A stretch of 64,000 nucleotides of DNA from Molanna angustata (Eukaryota; Arthropoda; Insecta; Trichoptera; Molannidae), in assembly GCA_963576475.1 (NCBI GenBank), contig OY754980.1, positions 32,959,431-33,023,430 on the forward strand. Reading direction: 5' to 3'. Of this stretch, positions 47,198-58,559 are shown piece by piece. The translations under genes were made by a program, and so were the position numbers. The notes under the pieces were generated by a model. That model was not told the origin of the DNA. It did no database searches and was given only the letters and a program-made list of their open reading frames with translations. The number at the start of each line of letters is the position of its first letter. The stretch's first letter is position 1.

Positions 47198-47588
47198 TGA
47201 AAGGCTGACAATTACCGAATATGGATTATAAAGAAGAACATTTCTATTGTGTAATATATTTCAGAACGTGAATGTGTTCATATTTCCAATTAAAGAATTA
47301 GAGATTAACAAGTATATAAAAAATACAGGACATACTTTTCATAGTTTTCTTGCACAATTCCAGTACGGACAGAAAATAAAGGAGTGTAAAAAAGATTGAA
47401 ATCTTGGGACTGTACAGATTTCATTCTTTTGAAGAGACGAATCTTCATAGAACTCCATGCACACAGACACATCATGACGAATTTCAAAGTATTATATAAA
47501 TTAAATCCTAAATGATATCTGTTAAGAAATTTATCTAAAAAAATATAATTAATTTGTCGATCGACAATTCTTGATAGAACTCCATTGT

Positions 47589-47796
47589 ACGTTGATATGT
47601 TATAAAAATATAAAAATACTTGGTAATAGTTCTATTGTATTTATTAGATTATTGACGCGTTTCGTGCAAAGCACATCGTCAGAATAATGATTTTTTTTTA
47701 TTCTGACGATGTGCTTTGCACGAAACGCGTCAATAATCTAATAAATACAATATAACTATTACCAAGTATTTTTATATTTTTATAACATATCAACGT
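47589..47796. mobile_element. Fold-back element, 99-bp arms
   Basis: 47589-47687 and 47698-47796 are reverse complements with one mismatch, separated by ten bases. The inner part reads TCTGACGATGTGCTTTGCAC followed by GAAACGCGTC: a small hairpin directly followed by CGAAACG, the same layout as in the palindrome at 569-748. Confidence 0.9.
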
Positions 47797-47806
47797 AAAA
47801 AATTAT

Positions 47807-47935
47807 AATTAATTTTTATTTTATAATATAAATAATAACTTAGTAAACACCACTTATGAGCACAAATAACTGTCGACCGGTTTCGTTATTTGCGTTATTA
47901 TTTATATTATAAAATAAAAATTATAATGACGCCAC
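47807..47935. mobile_element. Second fold-back element, about 34-bp arms
   Basis: The AT-rich arm ttttattttataatataaat and its inverse enclose about 55 bases containing tgtcgaccggtttcgttatt. On the other strand this reads AACGAAACCGGTCGACA, again a GAAAC-type motif. It adjoins the previous fold-back. Confidence 0.75.
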
Positions 47936-48283
47936 AATGTTACTAAGGTACGTGAAAATAAAACTGAATTATAAATAATTAAAATTTTCGAAATCATGAC
48001 TGCACTATTCTATGGTAGCGGAGAGTAAAACCGTCTAAAAAGACATATAGTTTTGTATTGCCTCTGCTGCACCTTCCTTAGCAAGCAAACTACTTTAAGT
48101 TTATGAATGAATCAAGTATGTACATAGGTACGTTGATAGTTGCGTGGGTGGACCTCGTTAAATATAATGGCGTAAATTGTTTTCCGCTAACTTGAACGAC
48201 TCAGACACGATCAGCTGCTGCACCCTGTCACAGTCACAAACTTATGAAGGTTATCTAGAGCTGTTTTGAAAGATTGCAAATTA

Positions 48284-48631
<348 letters not shown>

Positions 48632-48924
48632 TATCCATCCCACATTTACTGTCTTATGTTAATTTATAGGTACCGACGACACATATTTATAAATATTAAA
48701 TGCAGTTAATAAAAAATTGCTATCGTGGGATTTTTCAATTCCTTTTTTTTATATAGAAAAAATAATATAAAGTAAAATAAATTGACTTTAAAATTATAAA
48801 AAAAGGATACAGAATTTATTATGACAAAAAAATATATAAGATTTATTTATTTATTAAGAGAAATAACAATGTTTTTGTTTTATAAATAATATTTTTTTAT
48901 ATTTATATTTTTTATATTTAAAAT

Positions 48925-49092
48925 ATAAAATGAATATGTCCTTGTTAAACAAGAACATATACATCTTCCTACGTTCCCTAAAATAAGCAAATAAATGCTT
49001 GTGCTATAGGTGAACGAAATCGGTCGAGGCAGGATTCGAACTCGCGACCACTGGATTACTAACCCAGCGCGCTAACCGCTCTGCCAAGTTAC
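48925..49092 (-). mobile_element. tRNA-Thr-like SINE, family S2
   Basis: Inverted: tgtccttgttaaacaagaac, tgctataggtgaacgaaatc, ggtcgaggcaggattcgaac, actggattactaacccagcg and ctaaccgctctgcca mirror the copy at 24406. The first bases of the tRNA head are replaced by unrelated sequence. Confidence 0.85.
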
Positions 49093-49096
49093 ATAG

Positions 49097-49840
49097 TTGA
49101 TTTATATGTGCCAAAGACAGTATATAAAGTCTTTGATATGTGCAATCACAATATTTCCCATAGAGAAGATAGAGATAAATGTAACAAAATATAAAAAATC
49201 AATACTTATTGAAAAAACATATAATGAAGTATTAAGTATAGTTTGGAATACAGGAAACAGAATGAATGGAGCACTGAGACCAATTATGAATGATCGCAAC
49301 ATATCAAAGGTTGCCAAAGTTGCCATTCATAACGCTATCTTAGTGCCAACGTTGACGTATGCAAGTGAAACCTGGACATGGCAGAAGTCGCACGAAAGCA
49401 GAATAAATGCTGTTGAAATGAGATCGCTAAGAAGAATCTGCAATAGAACGATGTATGACAGGGTAAGAAATGAGAACATAAGGAAAGAATGTAAGATGAA
49501 GAAAGATATCATTAATAGAATGAAAGTGAACACACTGAGATGGTTTGGCCACATGGGTAGAATGAATGAGGAACGCCTGACGAAGAAAATATACAATGCG
49601 GATAGGATTGGATTGAGAGGCCGGGGCCGCCCAAGAAAGGGATGGCACGACCATGTGAATGATATTTTGAAAGACGGAAATGTTAGAAGCGTGAACAACA
49701 GACGAACATGTATAAGACGATGTATGAATGTTGTCGAGGCGATGAATGTATGTCAAGATAGAAGTAAGTGGCGTTCGGTTCTCTCTGCCTACCCCGTAAG
49801 GGACATGGCGTGATGGTATGTATATGTATGTATGTATGGA
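49097..49840 (+). pseudogene. RTE-like LINE 3' end, family P, longest copy
   Basis: 238 codons open to the natural stop at 49813. Order: NRMNGALRPIMNDRNIS, NAILVPTLTYASETWTW, RRICNRTMYDRVRNENIR, NRMKVNTLRWFGHMGRMN, GRGRPRKGWHDHVNDILK and CQDRSKWRSVLSAYPVRD. This is the post-catalytic C-terminal part of RTE-like reverse transcriptases (YGSETWT, LRWFGHxxRM, GRGRPRxxW). The catalytic core and endonuclease are absent. The tail is ATGT/ATGTATG repeats. The open frame marks it as the youngest of the family P copies here. Confidence 0.85.
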
Positions 49841-50111
49841 ATACACAAGAATGACATCACTCATATAACATTACTTCCTCAACAGTTCATTCCAGTCATA
49901 CCCAGGTCCTATGAGGTTAGGTTGTATCAGTGATCTATTTTAAAATTTCCGTTTTGAATATAGATTCAGATGCAATAAAAATGTCAATATGGTCATTGAA
50001 TTGGTCATATATTCTATAAAGCGGTATCCAGAATCCTACATTAGTACTCGTAAAAAAAAGATATGACAATTTGAAATTCTCCGCGAAAAGAAGGAAACCT
50101 TGTGCTTCGGG

Positions 50112-50480
50112 GAGAATATGTCCTTGCTAAACAAGTGCATACACATAGATCTTCATACTTTCCCTAATTTAAGCATAATAATAATAAATACAATTTATAA
50201 AGCGCCGTTTAGTGATACAAGATCACTCCAAGGGCGCTGTTGCTTATTTGTTGGCTCACAGAAACAAGGCAGTCTTAAGAAGTCTGCCGAAGGTGTCAAT
50301 GCTCTTAGCACCACGTATGTCAAAAGGGCAATTTATTCCATTTTAAAGGCTCGTTCACACTCAAACCGCGATCATAGATTAAATTAATGTTTGTGCTATA
50401 GGTAAACGAAATCGGTCGAGGCAGAGTGGGGTTCGAGCTCACCATCACTGGATTACGCAAGCCGACCGCCGACCCATCTT
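50112..50480 (-). mobile_element. tRNA-Thr-like SINE, family S2, split by a LINE end
   Basis: The SINE body is at 50112-50174 and the tRNA-like part at 50384-50480 (gtttgtgctataggtaaacg, aaatcggtcgaggcag, actggattacgcaa). The intervening 50175-50383 belongs to LINE family K. In the intact copy at 48925 these two parts are contiguous, so the LINE inserted into the SINE. Confidence 0.85.
50175..50383 (-). pseudogene. LINE family K 3' end inserted in a SINE
   Basis: On the minus strand: WNKLPFDIRGAKSIDTFGRL, LKTALF, a stop, then acagcgcccttggagtgatc, actaaacggcgctttataaa and ATT repeats. It matches the C-terminus and tail at 51700-51965. Confidence 0.75.
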
Positions 50481-50481
50481 A

Positions 50482-50833
50482 TCTTTATTATAATATACAA
50501 TTCTTCTGTACGTGTGTATGTCACTGAACTCCTAAACGGCTGGACCGATTTTGATGAAATTTTTCTTTTGTCATTTCTGGTGTCCCGTAAGAACCGGGTA
50601 ACCGAAAATACATCAGGCAAAATAACATCTTTTTTTTAGGTGAGGCGAGACTGATGTGTGGGTATAGGTACACGCATGTGTCGTGCCTCCTTTTATAAGG
50701 TAATGTATACCCGCACACCTATCGCTGGTTACCCCACATTTTGGGATATGTGATGGTGCGTGGTTATTTTCTGAACCAGCTAATAACAGACGAGCCAACG
50801 TTTGGGTAGGACAGCGTCTGTCGGGTCCGCTAG
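50482..50833 (+). mobile_element. Short Helitron with intact ends, carrying a foreign block
   Basis: Starts TCTTTATTATAATATAC after an A (50481) and ends gacagcgtctgtcgggtccg-CTAG before a T (50834): the 5'-TC...CTRR-3' ends and A^T target of Helitrons. The 5' region has ctggaccgattttgatgaaa, which I associate with lepidopteran Helitrons. 50575-50755 matches 62168-62400, a separate retroposon, so foreign sequence was captured or inserted. No Rep/helicase. Confidence 0.8.
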
Positions 50834-50839
50834 TAATAT

Positions 50840-51630
50840 AATCATATTATACTGTTTCCGTGTGAAATATTTGAATAGCACTATATGATGGTAGTTGTCC
50901 TATCACATTCGCACTTTGTAGGTAGTTTCTATTTGTTCGTTCAACACCTGGCCGTGTCCAGCCCACGACCCACACACGTCCCAGTTTAGTGGCAGGTAGG
51001 TGCCACGAGCGTGGGACAAGATACCAGATTCAGACACATTGCTTGACTTCTTACCAAAGCACGTCAGCATCTTTGGTACGATATTGGGAGCTGACGTTGG
51101 TGTTGTAACCAGACATGCATGGTGTCTGTAGTCTTACTAAATGAAGATGTTTCGCCCATTTACAGGAACTTCACCACATTGATAGTATTTTCAGTTCTTC
51201 GATTTCCACGCCAAGTGTGTGATGCGGCATGACCACGCCGCGTGTGAGGGATCATCGTTGAGCGAGACGTTAAGGCGTCTGCCCTGCTCTTCCATTTTTA
51301 CGGAATAGTGGTTCACCTGTCGCCGATTACCCTACATTGTGGGATGTGCCGTGATTATGAAGGGATGTTTAAATAACCCCATCTGCAGCTGTAGGTATAT
51401 TGTGTATAAGTATGTTACTGTTAAAGACCGTATATTGGTAAATCTTAGGTTTTACTTGTAAATTTTTAGATTTACCAAAACGAGTTCGTAAATGTATGGT
51501 TTTATATAAAATGAGACGATTTTTCGTGCTTTTACCATCAGATTTTGGTTCATGATATGTTTTACCAATGACTGTTGGTAAATGTTGGTTTCAGAAATAA
51601 AACAATGAATATTGATTACAAAATTTACAG
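50840..51630. other. No gene recognised; GC-richer stretch
   Basis: 50940-51350 is more GC-rich than its surroundings and ends with cctgtcgccgattaccctac, attgtgggatgtgccgtgat, which resembles the 3' end of the retroposon at 62112-62407. It is probably an older copy of that family with an unidentified body. Confidence 0.4.
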
Positions 51631-51634
51631 AGCG

Positions 51635-51965
51635 AGTTGATTACAAAATTTGTTTGACAGTATATAATGCATTGAACAACTTGGCACCAAAATATATACA
51701 AGAGCTGTGTCAGAGAAGAGATCTCTCTGGGAGGCATCTCACACTCAGGTCGTCTGGATCACAGAGTAACAATTCCTAAGTGAGTGGTCCTATTAAGTGT
51801 AATTCACTGCCTTTAGATGTCCGCAGTGCTCAAAGCAAGAGCACTTTCACTAAAGGACTAAAAACAGCTTTGTTTCAGAGAGCAATACAACATTAAACTA
51901 TCAGCGCCCTTGGTATGATCTCGAATCATTAAACAGCGCTATACAAATAAATTATTATTATTTAC
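51635..51965 (+). pseudogene. LINE family K 3' end
   Basis: DYKICLTVYNALNNLAPKYI, QELCQRRDLSGRHL, then a stop, CNSLPLDVRSAQSKSTF and LKTALFQRAIQH, followed by tcagcgcccttggtatgatc, acagcgctatacaaataaat and ATT repeats. Continues the protein seen at 1-417 to its end, with one stop codon. Confidence 0.8.
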
Positions 51966-52127
51966 TAACCATTACATTGTTTCTGAAACCAATTTCCATT
52001 CAATTTTATAAAGTAACTCGCTCACGCGAGTCGTTATTTTTATTAAAGACTAACCGAACCTAGACAATTACCGTGTCTCTTGTCAACATTTACCTTGTCT
52101 CTATTCTGGTAAAAGAAAACTGAATAT

Positions 52128-52192
52128 ATATGAGGATTTATATGTGCTTGTTCCAAACAAGAACATATTCATTCTTTTAAAAAATAAAAAAG
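52128..52192 (+). mobile_element. SINE family S2, 3' piece only
   Basis: gatttatatgtgcttgttcc, aaacaagaacatattcattc and an A-rich end match the last 60 bases of the S2 body. No tRNA-like head. Confidence 0.55.
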
Positions 52193-52794
52193 CTCGAAAT
52201 TAACGATGATCATTGGACTGTTTGGAATTTTACCACTAAAACTTGGTAAATATTAGGACTTAACGTAGTTCGAGCTTTTACAGTAACATATTATGTAAAT
52301 CGTGTGGAAAGATTTTTATTTTCCACGATACTATGGAATAAATATATCACATTTTTAGATTAAAATTTTTTACTTAAATTTCTCGAGAGATGTCTTTTAG
52401 AGACATATTATTAGTAAATTCGTGGTGTTTTTAGTATGTATTTAAAGAAATATTAAAATTAGAGCAATGATTTTGAATATTTCAAGTTTACCTCATTCTG
52501 GAACTAACTTTTTGAGTCACGTATCACATTACTAACTATCAATTATTCTTTAGTTAATTATTAACTATCTTATTTAAAGAGCAATAAATAAATTATTTTT
52601 ACGAGTTAGTCCCGCTTAACTGCTTTGAACAGTAATATATTATAGTTTCTTAAAATTTACGACTTGGTTGTGATGTTTATGTTTTAATGCATATCCAGTT
52701 GCGTTTCTTTTTGGTTTGGACATTTTTAGATACATTCAACTGTGCGAACTGTTTTTTGTTTGAAGGTAACTTTTAATATTATTTATTCAAAACA

Positions 52795-53105
52795 TACCAA
52801 AAATCTCTTTCGAACCAGCGAAATGAAGGTATTCAAAAACATCACTGGTTGAACCCTCCGTGATAGAGAAGGTGCGAAATACAGAGATCAGGCACAGGCT
52901 GTGCGAAGTCGAGGATATTGTAAGATGCGATCGACAGAGAATAAGTTGTGGCCAGGAATAATGTAACCCAGGAAAGCAGACCTCTAGGACGAGCTTCCAA
53001 GAAATGGAATGACCACGTCTCAAGAAAATAAATTGTCAATGAACTATATAACAGATCAATATCCCTTAAAAGAGAGAACGAAGAAGTAGAAGAAATAATC
53101 AAAAT
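52795..53105 (+). pseudogene. RTE-like LINE C-terminal fragment, degenerate
   Basis: EKVRNTEIRHRLCEVEDIV resembles the DRVRNxEIRxRxxVxDI block of RTE-like ORFs, and further on comes an R/K-rich part (aggacgagcttccaagaaat, ggaatgaccacgtctc). Several stops. Confidence 0.5.
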
Positions 53106-53109
53106 TTGT

Positions 53110-54810
53110 TTTGAAATGTCAAATCGCGAGGTTGATTGGATTGATGACGGGTTTTATGACGGGCATTTTGGTCCTGGTTGATCTGTTGTGTGTTTATTGA
53201 AGTGGTGGTTATTAGTTAATAATATATAGTACCTATTGTTACCTAATTTAGAACGCAAACTATCACCCATTTCATATTTAGAAATGGTCACTGTAAAAAT
53301 GTAAACTGCTAGCCCTAGAACAGAATTTTTCCTAGTTGGGCAGCAGTAATCTGCTTGGTGTTGACGCTGTATGGTGTGATATAAAATTTCATAAAGTATT
53401 GTTCAATATCACTTGTTCGAAAATACTATTGGATATTATCATTTGTTCATGAGATATATTATTGATTATGCTTATCTGCCAGTTTACCTATTCACTTGAC
53501 TTTTCTCCCACACAATCATTTCCAAGTGTGCGAATGAGTCTCTATGTTCTGTTTTGGCCGTTGGCGCGGACTTCCGGCTGGTTTTGGTATACATATTGTC
53601 GCCCACTAATTCTACGCCCACTGTTTATACAATATTATAATATTATGTAGTCACTAATTCTCCTCTCTCCGCCTTTGTAACTATTAATTACGCCACTTTT
53701 AGATCGATTCTATACAGATTCGCCATTTATCGGTTAATTGTGTTAGTTTTTACTGTAATTCACAATCGTATGTTTGATCCAAATTATCATTACACAGCTA
53801 TAATTTTTTATGCTGTATATTTATTTAAGCGATGATGATTTACTGTTGAATAATCAATATTATGCTTTGTTTTATGTATCTTAATTATTTCCAGTAGGTA
53901 TACAACTTGTTGGTGAATAATGGTCAATATTCTTATCGATACCAACAGGAAATGTAACGGATCTTGGTGAAATTCCACGATCCGGGTTTTTTTTTTGCTG
54001 TTTATTATTATATGTTTTTGATCAGAGACAATATTAGTTTTAGCTCAAAAACTGTGTATCACGAAAAAGTCATAAGCTGCATTTATGATCTGATTAAAAA
54101 TGTCAGGTAAATGGTATACAGATAAAGTGCACCCGTGATTTCTGCAAAAAAATACGTTGTTATTTTCTTACAAACTTACGTTTCTTGAATGACACGATAA
54201 TTTAAAACTTTAAATGTCCTTTCAGTGAAGAATAGGTACATATGTACATACCTACTTTGAATTATGCCGTTGTTGTAGCAAAAGTCTAGACGAATGACAT
54301 TACATTTTTGTTTTGCTAAAATGTATAGCTATCGCTACGTTATCCTGGCCCGTATTTGTCTCAAATATTCTTTTGTTTTAGTATCCCATTTTAATATTGA
54401 GTTCAGTTTATTTTCCAGTCTTTTGTTAACAGTTACTAAAAGAAAAATTCCGATGATGACCAGTCAAGGAATTGACGATTATTTTCGAAGAATAGTGAGT
54501 GTCGCATTATCTATGGCACTTACATATATCCACCGATGACAGAAATAAATTATTCGTATGACTCGTTAGTTATGGCTATTAAATTATGTTACACGTATAA
54601 TTATTTTCTTGTATACTTAGGTCAATGTTACTCATGATCTAGTATATTTTACTGCAGTCAAATATTTTTTTATCGGATATAACTGAAATTTTTATCCATT
54701 TTCCTCATCGTGCTGGAAATTTATCGTATTTATTTAATCATTACATTTCCATTGTATATATAAATTTTATACCCAATACAGTGGCAATATTTTAGCGTTA
54801 GTATTTTAGC
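53110..54810. other. No gene recognised
   Basis: AT-rich. The two longest open stretches (53462-53650 and 54294-54539, plus) show no family motif. Confidence 0.35.
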
Positions 54811-54814
54811 TCCT

Positions 54815-55080
54815 CATTGCTGAGAGTTGTGGCAATCTTCACTCTTTGTCCTTGAAACATTGTGGATCGTTGTCCTTCACCTCTCTCGACACACCGCCGT
54901 CCGCATCACTCCAATCACTGATGTTTCCCGTGGCAGCCTTGATTTGATCAGTCCATCTTGTGGGGATCTTCCCTTTCCTCTGCTTGTTTCGACTCCCACA
55001 GCAAACAATTTTTCAAGGCTGGTCTTGTCTTGTCTAGCAATAGGTATTATTGAAGAACTGTAGACATTCTTCAGACAGAT
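54815..55080 (-). pseudogene. RTE/jockey-like LINE C-terminal fragment
   Basis: The minus strand reads SSSICLKNVYSSSIIPI, GKGRSPQDGLIKSRLP, TSVIGVMRTAVCRERWRTTI and ends before SQQ and stops. The GxGRSPxxW/xDxIK...MRxAxxRxRWRxxI order is that of LINE C-termini. The Trp of RSPTRW is lost, and it is short, so a dead piece. Confidence 0.6.
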
Positions 55081-55227
55081 GGAGGAGTTTTTAGCTGTAG
55101 CAGCCATGGAATAGGCTCCCACACCCTCAAAAATAAACATTTCTCTTAAAGAGTCTTATTTAAACATATCTATTTATTTCGCAGATCTTTCCAGAAATAA
55201 ATTGGTACAGATTTAATGAAGCTGAAA

Positions 55228-55455
55228 TGATATCACAACATGGCAATAATAAATAATAATAATAAGCACTTTCTAACACCCTGCACAAGTGGCGAGCTTA
55301 TTGCCGTATGGCAATTTCTTCCAACTAACCAGTTTTTCCAGCCCAGAGAAGCAATATTATATGCGTGAGAAATGAATTTAAATAAATTTCTCCTCTGCTG
55401 GAGATAAATGAAGTTATTAAGAAAATATACAAAGATAATATAAATGGAATAAGCG
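55228..55455 (-). mobile_element. LINE 3' UTR-like repeat (family U)
   Basis: ggcgagcttattgccgtatg, gcaatttcttccaactaacc on the plus strand equals the inverse of ggttggttggaagaag...gcaataagcccgcc at 62820-62870. AAT repeats at 55243-55263 form its tail. Confidence 0.55.
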
Positions 55456-55481
55456 AGCACCCATTTTTATTGTCATACATA

Positions 55482-55520
55482 ATATAACATTGTCTCCAAT
55501 GTTTGGAGACAATGTTATAT
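55482..55520. repeat. Perfect hairpin, 18-bp arms, 3-bp loop
   Basis: ATATAACATTGTCTCCAA, TGT, then the exact reverse complement. No T run follows that would suggest a terminator, and no RNA gene is visible. Confidence 0.95.
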
Positions 55521-55529
55521 GGATAGCGT

Positions 55530-56715
55530 GGGTTTGTTTGTACTACATGATTTTTACTAGAGATGTGTGCACGTGCTGGGTCATTATAATACATAGTTCC
55601 AGGAATACTTTGTTACATTTCACAAATATTTACTCCTCTTTCGCCTTGTGTTATCTTTGGAATGTTGTTATTGAGTTCATACATTCTTTGGTACATTTTA
55701 ATTTAATCTTTCTCCCTTGGTTTGTAACCGTTGTCATATATTTTCTTAGTCTCCATGAGAAACTTAATTGTATCAGGAGAATCTTTATATTAATATATCT
55801 TAAGCGACTGGATGTTTCTGAACGTCAAATGTCATTTATCATACATATCTCTGTTTAGGTTATATTTTCATCGAAAGAATAATTGTAAATAAAATTGGTG
55901 TAAATCTCTTAACGTTTTATTGGAAATTGTTGAATGATATTTTAATAAATTAACCTCTGTGAATGTATATTGTCATCATAAATAATGTCAACTCATGTCA
56001 ACTGACATAATAGATACCATAGAAACAAATAGAAGTCATCATTCCACAAATAAATTACAAGTCAACAGATACTATAAGTGTCAGTCAATTTTTTCACCTG
56101 ACAATTTTACCGAGCGTTTGGTGCGTACACTCGACGTCCAATCTGAACGTCGATCGTCGAACGTTTAGTCGATCTTCTATGGATTCTATTTAAAATTTTA
56201 ATACTCGCCTAGGTGCGTGCTCCGATATTAGCAAGGCAGTCTTCCACAGTGTAGCTGTTTTCTGCAATTTCTGCAATTCTTAGATACTCTTTCCGCCTTG
56301 CCACGTGCAGTAGTTATTCCGGTTATAATATGATTCCTCAGATCCACCTTACTGCAGTATGTTGATGGTATACCTATGTAGGCAGGTACCATCAGTTTGT
56401 GCTTATTCCTATTCCACATCCCATTGAATTTATTTATTGTTGTCGTAAACTTTATTATCTGCCAACACCAGTGCGTTTTTGTCTTACGGTTTACTGTCTA
56501 CAACATTATGGCAATATAATTGTTTGGGTATTGTTGCTGCAATGTCGTTTGGAATTATTGCTTCCGTTGATTTAAAGCGCGATGAGACAAAGTATTGGAC
56601 TACGTGGAGCCGATTCATGATTTTGTAAAACATACTAACTAGTAACTCAATTTCGCCTGCACGTCTTGGAAAAACTATTCAACGAAGTCGTTTCGTGTCT
56701 CTTGAGTCTATGATC
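55530..56715. other. No gene recognised
   Basis: A 122-codon frame (55490-55858, plus) is hydrophobic but starts inside the hairpin above and is AT-driven (Ile/Phe/Leu/Tyr). No motif supports a real receptor or channel. The remainder is non-coding. Confidence 0.35.
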
Positions 56716-56717
56716 TT

Positions 56718-56969
56718 GTTTGTATTTATTTATTTATCTTTTTGTACATAATATAAACAAATATAGTGCATACTGACGGGCTTATTGCCATTAGGAAATT
56801 TCTTTCAACCAACTGGATTACAAAGTATGACAAAATTATATGTGGAAACCAACTAAAGAATGAAAGCGAATAAAAAAAACGAAAATATATATACACCAAG
56901 ATAAATATTAATAAAAACCATAGCAAAATAAGGATTGGGAAAGAACAAGGAGAGGAAATCGGGATCAGT
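56718..56969 (-). mobile_element. LINE 3' UTR-like repeat (family U), AAATA tail
   Basis: Inverse of 62650-62910: tttatttatttatctttttg, gacgggcttattgccattag, ttctttcaaccaactggatt, atcgggatcag. The tail is on the left. The fold-back MITE starts exactly at its right edge. Confidence 0.65.
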
Positions 56970-57144
56970 GGGGCAAGTCTGGTCAACCGTCGAAATCAAA
57001 ACTCTCCATGTTTACCCATATCATGGATATAATTATCATTTGGAGTTCTATACTATGATATTAAAGAACTCCATATGATATATGTATAAATGATATGGGT
57101 AAACATGAAGGGTTTTGATTTCGACGGTTGACCAGACTTGCCCC
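56970..57144. mobile_element. Complete fold-back MITE
   Basis: GGGGCAAGTCTGGTCAACCG, tcgaaatcaaaac at the left is inverted exactly at the right, and the imperfect fold continues through tttacccatatcatg to a centre near 57058. 175 bp without coding sequence. Sibling: 16155-16313. The flanks (atcag on the left, a run of C then cag on the right) do not give a certain target duplication. Confidence 0.85.
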
Positions 57145-57149
57145 CCCCA

Positions 57150-57740
57150 GGTAATTTATTTCACTTGACAGTCCGTTTACACAAAGTAAACGTCTTGCCT
57201 GTGATATCACGTAGAACCCTCATTTCTGAACCTCTTAGCATGTTTTTAGTTGTTATCGTATCGTCGGCTCTTGTTTCTGCAGCGTAGGTATGTCATTCTT
57301 GTCTTGAATAATTTTATTTTGCTTTCAATCATTATACAATTTATTTTAATAAGGCACCTTTTTATCGGCCGATGCTATTTCTATTTGAATCATTGTGAGT
57401 CAAACAAATTATTATAAGTGTAACTTATGTCCATGATATGTATTGGTCATTTATCTATTTTGAATATATTATTTTCGCCTCTGGCATAATACGCCTATCT
57501 CTTCGTCCCAATTAAAAGCGTGTGAACCGACAAATTATATTCAAACGATAAGTAATATTTATAAAAAACGCATCCATTATTCTCGCTATCGCAGTTTTAC
57601 CTATCATTGACATATTTATCGCATAAATAATACGGATGTTAGACGTTAGTCATATTTGCATAAAATGGCGAAGACGTAGTGAAATTTTTAGAAATTTGCA
57701 TCTGAGTGATTCATATATTTTTTTCAGGTAGTTTCTACAT
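57150..57740. other. No gene seen
   Basis: AT-rich, non-coding, no repeat recognised. Confidence 0.4.
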
Positions 57741-57743
57741 AAC

Positions 57744-57890
57744 TTTTACTCTCCTCTACTAAGGTATAGTGAAATTTCACAGTCTAAAATGTATTTTGAA
57801 ATCAATTTCTCAACAAGTATCATTTTGAGAGTGCATACTGCATAGTATGATTTTGTTCTTGTTTTGTGTTTATAGCCTACTATGATATCT
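57744..57890 (+). mobile_element. Helentron/DINE-like family, 5' fragment
   Basis: ttttactctcctctactaag, gaaatcaatttctcaacaag, tatcattttgagagtgcata keep the order of the family start. Divergent; no 3' terminus found. Confidence 0.6.
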
Positions 57891-57954
57891 TGTTTCTTAT
57901 GTACTTTTTTTGGCTTTTCCTCCATAAGCTTCCAAACGGAGCACTCGGAGTCTC

Positions 57955-58110
57955 CATCATTCAGCATTTCGTTAGTTGACAGGCATACATCGTCTTATCG
58001 ACATTCATGCACCGTCTCACATGTTCGTCTGTTATTCAAGCTTCTTACGTGTTTTTCTTTCAGAATCACGTTCCATACTTTTCTAGGGCGACTATGACCT
58101 CGTATTCCAT
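57955..58110 (-). pseudogene. RTE-like LINE family P internal fragment
   Basis: Inverted: a tgtgagacggtgcatgaatg, aagcttgaataacagacgaa and agaaaagtatggaacgtgat order, equal to codons near the C-terminus (RRTCxRRCMNV) of the 49097 copy. Several indels. Confidence 0.55.
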
Positions 58111-58559
58111 TCCTATCGGTTTTTATATTTTCTTTGTCAATCTTTCTTCGTATAGACTATCGAATTACTTAAGTTTCTCTGTTCCTACCATTATGTCTAT
58201 GATAGCTTTTATCAATATTTATTTATTTGTTACTCCTTAAAATATGATATTTACCTTGGATTTATTTGTCTTTGACTTCACTCTTCAGTCGGTGCTGTTT
58301 ATTGTTCTAATGTATAATTTATTTCCTTGCATATAGGTATATGTACGATTTGCAGCGATTGTTTAGAATGAATTATGAATGAAAACATTCATAGGTAATA
58401 TTTATTATTGGTGTCGGCATTCTATTACTATTCAGCATTACAAATGGAGATGGAGATTATTAAAATTTAATTGCCTGCCCGATGAATGAATAATGTATTG
58501 GCGATAAAACCTATAGCTGGCTAATTTGTAAGTAATATCCTATGGTAATACGTGTAGGT

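Larger units (their letters stand above)
47400..48026 (-). mobile_element. Helentron/DINE-like element, copy F, interrupted by fold-back elements
   Basis: The 5' end (inverted) is at 48026-47985: actctccgctaccatagaat, agtcatgatttcg. The next family block (atatcat...attcgtcatgatgtgtctgt, inverted) appears only at 47520-47450. Two fold-back elements (47589-47796 and about 47807-47935) sit between. The 3' end is not visible. Confidence 0.55.

Noticed and set aside
55482..55520. Terminator or microRNA precursor
   Set aside because: The arms are only 18 bp, there is no T run, and no conserved precursor shape. Without small-RNA data I only list it as a hairpin.
55490..55858. Hydrophobic 122-codon frame as a membrane receptor exon
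   Set aside because: It begins inside a perfect hairpin, has low-complexity AT-driven residues, and shows no motif or splice context.
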